Of a stretch of 64,000 bases of DNA, positions 60,207-64,000 are shown piece after piece. A program made the position numbers and the translations under genes. The DNA comes from Ananas comosus. Its lineage: Eukaryota > Streptophyta > Magnoliopsida > Poales > Bromeliaceae. Where the stretch lies: assembly GCF_001540865.1 (NCBI RefSeq), contig NC_033627.1, forward strand, positions 13,081,153-13,145,152, written 5' to 3'. Numbering within the stretch: position 1 is the stretch's first letter; each line of letters begins with the position of its first letter. Under the pieces are notes generated by a model, which searched no databases, was not told the DNA's origin, and was given only the letters and a program-made list of their open reading frames with translations.

Positions 60207-60472
60207 GAATCGAGGTTACCCACCAAGGGTTGAATACTATAAATATTCCACGCGACACAAGGCAACGACAAAGATCTCACTGCCCCGTTCGCTTATTCTA
60301 TTCCTTTCAATTCCACTGATCTACACTATTTTAATTAATCTCTGGTGCATTCGTATGATACTATGCAGGAGAACAAAAATATATACAAGCCGCGTTGAGG
60401 ACCAGCGGGACGTGTACACATGAACATCAATCACCTTTGTTTCTTTTCCTTTTTTTTTTTTGGTTAATTACA

Positions 60473-60952
60473 TACAGCTCCGTGTAAATATATCGAATAA
60501 TAGATATATATTCCTATAAAGTTCAACTTGTTATGTTTATTTCTCCGAAAATTTTAATATTTTCAAATATAGCCCCACTATAAGGATCAGTTTGAAAAAT
60601 TTAGCTAACTATAAGTAAAATACTTAATCATGATTAGTGAATGAGGTAAATTGACATTTTTATTCCTCTTATATTATTTGTGATGGTAGAAAGAAAGAAG
60701 ATGATCGTCGAGAATTTTTGGAAGGGTATTTCTGTATAATTCTAACAGTTGAAATTTTTAGAAGAATATATCTTTGTGATGACAAAAATACCATTTCACT
60801 TATCTTTTATATAAACAGTATTCTAACAATAATAAACCAGAGAGTCAAATATGAATATTACTGGAATTTTGTAGGGATAAATATAAAAAGTTGAACTTTG
60901 TAGGAATATATTTGCTATTCGATCTTTTTAAAAGAAGTTGTATAACATTAAC
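60473..60952. mobile_element. Foldback element, family FB-1, copy 4
   Basis: Starts GTTAATTACATACAG and ends with inverted GTATAACATTAAC. The opposed internal arms TATATATTCCTATAAAGTTC and GAACTTTGTAGGAATATATT confirm the palindrome. Confidence 0.65.
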
Positions 60953-60979
60953 CCTTTTTTTATGCTTGGAAAGTTAATA

Positions 60980-61112
60980 TTAAGAGAGTTGGTTGAGAAA
61001 TTGATGGTTGATATTTAATATTTCAAGTTTATAGTTTGGTTATTTTATATTTCTAGCTAATTTTATTTTTGAATAAAAAAGAATGAAATGGATAGCTTGT
61101 TATTAAAAAAAT
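60980..61112 (+). mobile_element. tRNA-related SINE, old copy
   Basis: TGATGGTTGATATTTAATATTTCAAG and TTCTAGCTAATTTTATTTTTGAATA follow the order of the 12.2 kb copy, ending GATAGCTTGTTATTAAAAAAA. Strongly mutated, A-box not recognisable. Confidence 0.45.
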
Positions 61113-64000
61113 GTAAGTTTTCATTTATTTATTGTGTCCTCAAACTATAAAACGCATTATAATTTGGTCTCAGATTACAATTTATTATAATTTTGACTCA
61201 AATTTTTTAAATTATTATAATCGAGTCGCACATTTTAATTAAATTGATTGAAAAGTAATGTATGGATATGCGATAGAATTGTGACAATATTATAATTAAT
61301 GAGATAGTAATAATTAAGATGCTACACATCAGTATTCAATCAACAAAATTAGGATGTGAATTTAATCACAACAATCTTCAATTTATTAAAGTGAAGCTGT
61401 ATAATTAAAATTTTTTATAATTTTTTTAGTTCACCTATTAGTATTTATGTCTGTCTCATGGCACCATAGGTGGGGCATGGGATTCACTATTGCATTGGTT
61501 CCAATAATAGCAAAGCTATGTATATATATCCCACTATAGTGACAATCATATAGACAAAACTTGAGATCCAAAGTTGTACAATATAGAGAGCAAATTAAAA
61601 CTTTACAAGTAAGGGTACATATTTATTAGGTTAAAGAAAAGTACATAGACCTCTTGGGTGGGGTCGAGCCCCGTGACTCTCATTTGTGTATGTCAAATTG
61701 CCTTGTTATTGCAAACCACCTAACACTATGGACCCCTCGAAAAAAAAATAAAAATAAAAAAATTAAAGGAGAAGTGTATAGAAATATTTTTCTTTTTATT
61801 TTCTGATAAGATTGTAAAAATAAATATTTTAATTGAACTAATAGATTTGTGCGACGTATTATGATCACTTGTGAAAATAATCAAAATATTTTCTATCTTA
61901 TTTTTACAATCCCAATAAAGTCTAAGGAGGAAGAGAAAGTAAATTCCGACACGAAGGTACATCTCAAACAAAGAGATAGTTTTATATATATATTGTACGC
62001 TAGGATTTATGCTATTTTATTTGTCCCACATAATAATTATGAAGAATATGAATTAATTAAATACAATGGTTCATTATCAGTGATTGGCCCTATGCCAGTC
62101 CATTCAATCAAACCCACTAAATGAAGTTTCTCAGAAAAAAAAAAGCATATTATTTACTTCGATTATGCTAAATTTTGAAACCACAGAATCACTTTGCATA
62201 TTGCTGGTGAGTCAAGGTTGCTATATTATAGCTCCATAGTTATGAGATTATAAAAATCAAATTACTAGTTAGTTTGATAACAACATTGACACGATCAGTA
62301 ATACTCAAGAGGATCTTACGATATCGATGTAGCTTGATCTAATTAATAATGTAATTTCTTTCGTATACGATCAGCCTCAGTTGATGACTCATTTGGTCTT
62401 CTAGTTTGTTGACTAATTAAGCCTAACTAATGCTTGTGTACTCTTTTTGTCTCTATAGTAAACCGGGGTCTCAAAATCCACATCTTTTCCACATAGTTCC
62501 CTATCATTGTATCAATTGAGTGATTTTTGCTATTGACATAACTAAAATATGTATTAAATTCAATCATTATACGCATAATAAATCATTATATGAAAATTTA
62601 CATTTTTTTATTCTTTATATGTTAATGACTACGTACTTATTGCGTTCTTTATATTTATTGCAATTAATTATATATGTTTGGCCAAATGTTTTTTGTCGAC
62701 GAAAATCATTACCTTCTTTGGTGAAATTTTTTGTCTTTTTAATTTTACTATCCACAAGACACTCTTGATCAAATGTACATTACATATAGATAAGTGTTTA
62801 CGCAAGGAGCACGTCGAAGTTTTCTACTTTTAGTAAGGTCTAAGAGACCTTATAAGTATTTAACCACGTAAGTATACCATAGGCTAGTCACATACATTTT
62901 TGTTCTTTGCGCGGAAAAAATGGTCTCAATAAAAAACAAATTAATTTTGTCTCTTTACATGATGAACTATTGTACCTAATCCACACTTTCTCTCTAATGC
63001 TTTATGTATCTTTGTGATCATATATATGTATAGTTGGAAATTCGCAACTACATTAGTACCAAATCTACGTTACACAAGTCAATGAAAGATTACATCACGA
63101 GGAAGGACCACTACTAATATCAAGTCAACATAGTGTGAGATGAAATAATAAAGGTTGTTAGCTACATATTGACTTGATTTTTGAACTACATTTGAGGGTA
63201 AAATGAGTCGGCTCTTTTGCATTAGGTAGGAATTGACATTTCCTTGCTATTAGGTTAGGAAAGTGTGCTTTACATCGTCTAAAAAAGGCCTCGCTATATA
63301 TAAGTTGCTGATGTGTTGCTAAATTTATGTGATATCTTATAGTTATACTGCGAGTATGATTAATGAACTAAAGCATTTTACATATGTGTGTTACTATATA
63401 TATATATCAACAGCTCATGAAAAATGATATATATTTTGGAAAATCGATAGGGGTACTCATTTGTTTATATCCCCCCATAAATCAAGGTTGTTCATTGTTG
63501 AGAGTTATTGTCCAAATGCGCATTAATTATACAAAAAGAGTACAAGTAGGATCATTTTATGTCATAAATTAAACTGGCTCTTGCATCCTTGAAATCAGTT
63601 TAATAAGCATCCTTTTTTAATAATTAAATTTTTGGGGACAAAAGGCTAAATCCTCTTCTAAATTTCCGCAAATTAGTACGACCAGTAGGCCTAAACTAAT
63701 TCTGTGTTCAATTCATTAAATATATATAATACTTGTGGGAAGAGCACACTGTTTGTAGACAAAGAATACGATGCAAAAAATATTTCATTTACTGTGGAAG
63801 TGATAATTAATTAACATGTAACATAAATCACAATAGTTTGATTAATATATAATTTTAGCAGTTTAGTAGAAAATAGAAAAGAATATTTTTATATGCTTCT
63901 ACTGATCAATTTCTTTTGGCCCAATCATATTAGGGTGATCTTCTAGGTGCAAACAATGCAAATTGATACTATTTTATGGCCACTGTTGAGTAATAAAATT
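61113..64000. other. AT-rich DNA, no gene seen
   Basis: Short frames only, without signal, domain or splice support. I see no named repeat. Confidence 0.4.

Noticed and set aside
1..64000. Defence system, CRISPR array, phage or viral insertion
   Set aside because: No spaced repeats, integrase, capsid, polymerase or nuclease-like frames were found; the repeats are all plant TIR, SINE or LTR types.

Overview
The window is nuclear DNA of a flowering plant. The genes are intron-rich with GT-AG junctions, the 5' ends of several coding regions are far more GC-rich than their surroundings, and the AT-rich spacers are full of MITEs, SINE copies, very small LTR elements and long (CT/GA)n and (TA)n microsatellites. 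The GC-rich gene starts point to a monocot. A non-grass commelinid such as pineapple is my guess, at low confidence.

Layout. 1-7.6 kb: no gene, but a pile of foldback and TIR elements, one nested inside a SINE. 7.67-11.5 kb (-): a TRFL-type single-Myb telomere-repeat-binding-like protein, rebuilt as six exons. 13.5-15.1 kb (+): an arginine/serine-rich nuclear protein in three exons. 16.1-21.9 kb (-): the spindle assembly factor TPX2, rebuilt as 23 in-phase exons, with a cluster of AACGG cores upstream. 24.7-28.2 kb (-): mitochondrial ADP,ATP carrier with a 1.4 kb intron in its 5' leader. 30.0-33.0 kb (-): intronless PSKR2-type phytosulfokine receptor kinase. 38.3-40.9 kb (+): plastid ribosomal protein S5 in two exons, with a tiny LTR element in its intron. 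43.7-44.5 kb (-): a Dof zinc-finger factor with an atypical domain end. 46.2-48.5 kb: clustered MITEs, a TRIM retrotransposon and an orphan Sec61-alpha exon, interrupted by single-N assembly marks. 56.0-57.2 kb (-): a second Dof factor with a 14-residue first exon. 57.4-64 kb: no gene seen, only repeats.

The genes are ordinary, mostly single-copy housekeeping, signalling and regulatory genes. They do not form a cluster or shared pathway. The two Dof genes are too different outside the zinc finger to be a recent tandem pair. I saw no bacterial, viral or CRISPR-type system. The most unusual material is in the repeats: two ultra-short LTR elements (about 240-285 bp), a TRIM cut off at an N, an intact orphan Sec61 exon touching that N, and a MITE family whose ends repeatedly coincide with (CT)n(TA)n tracts. 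All exon coordinates come from reading splice sites and phases by eye, without transcript evidence.
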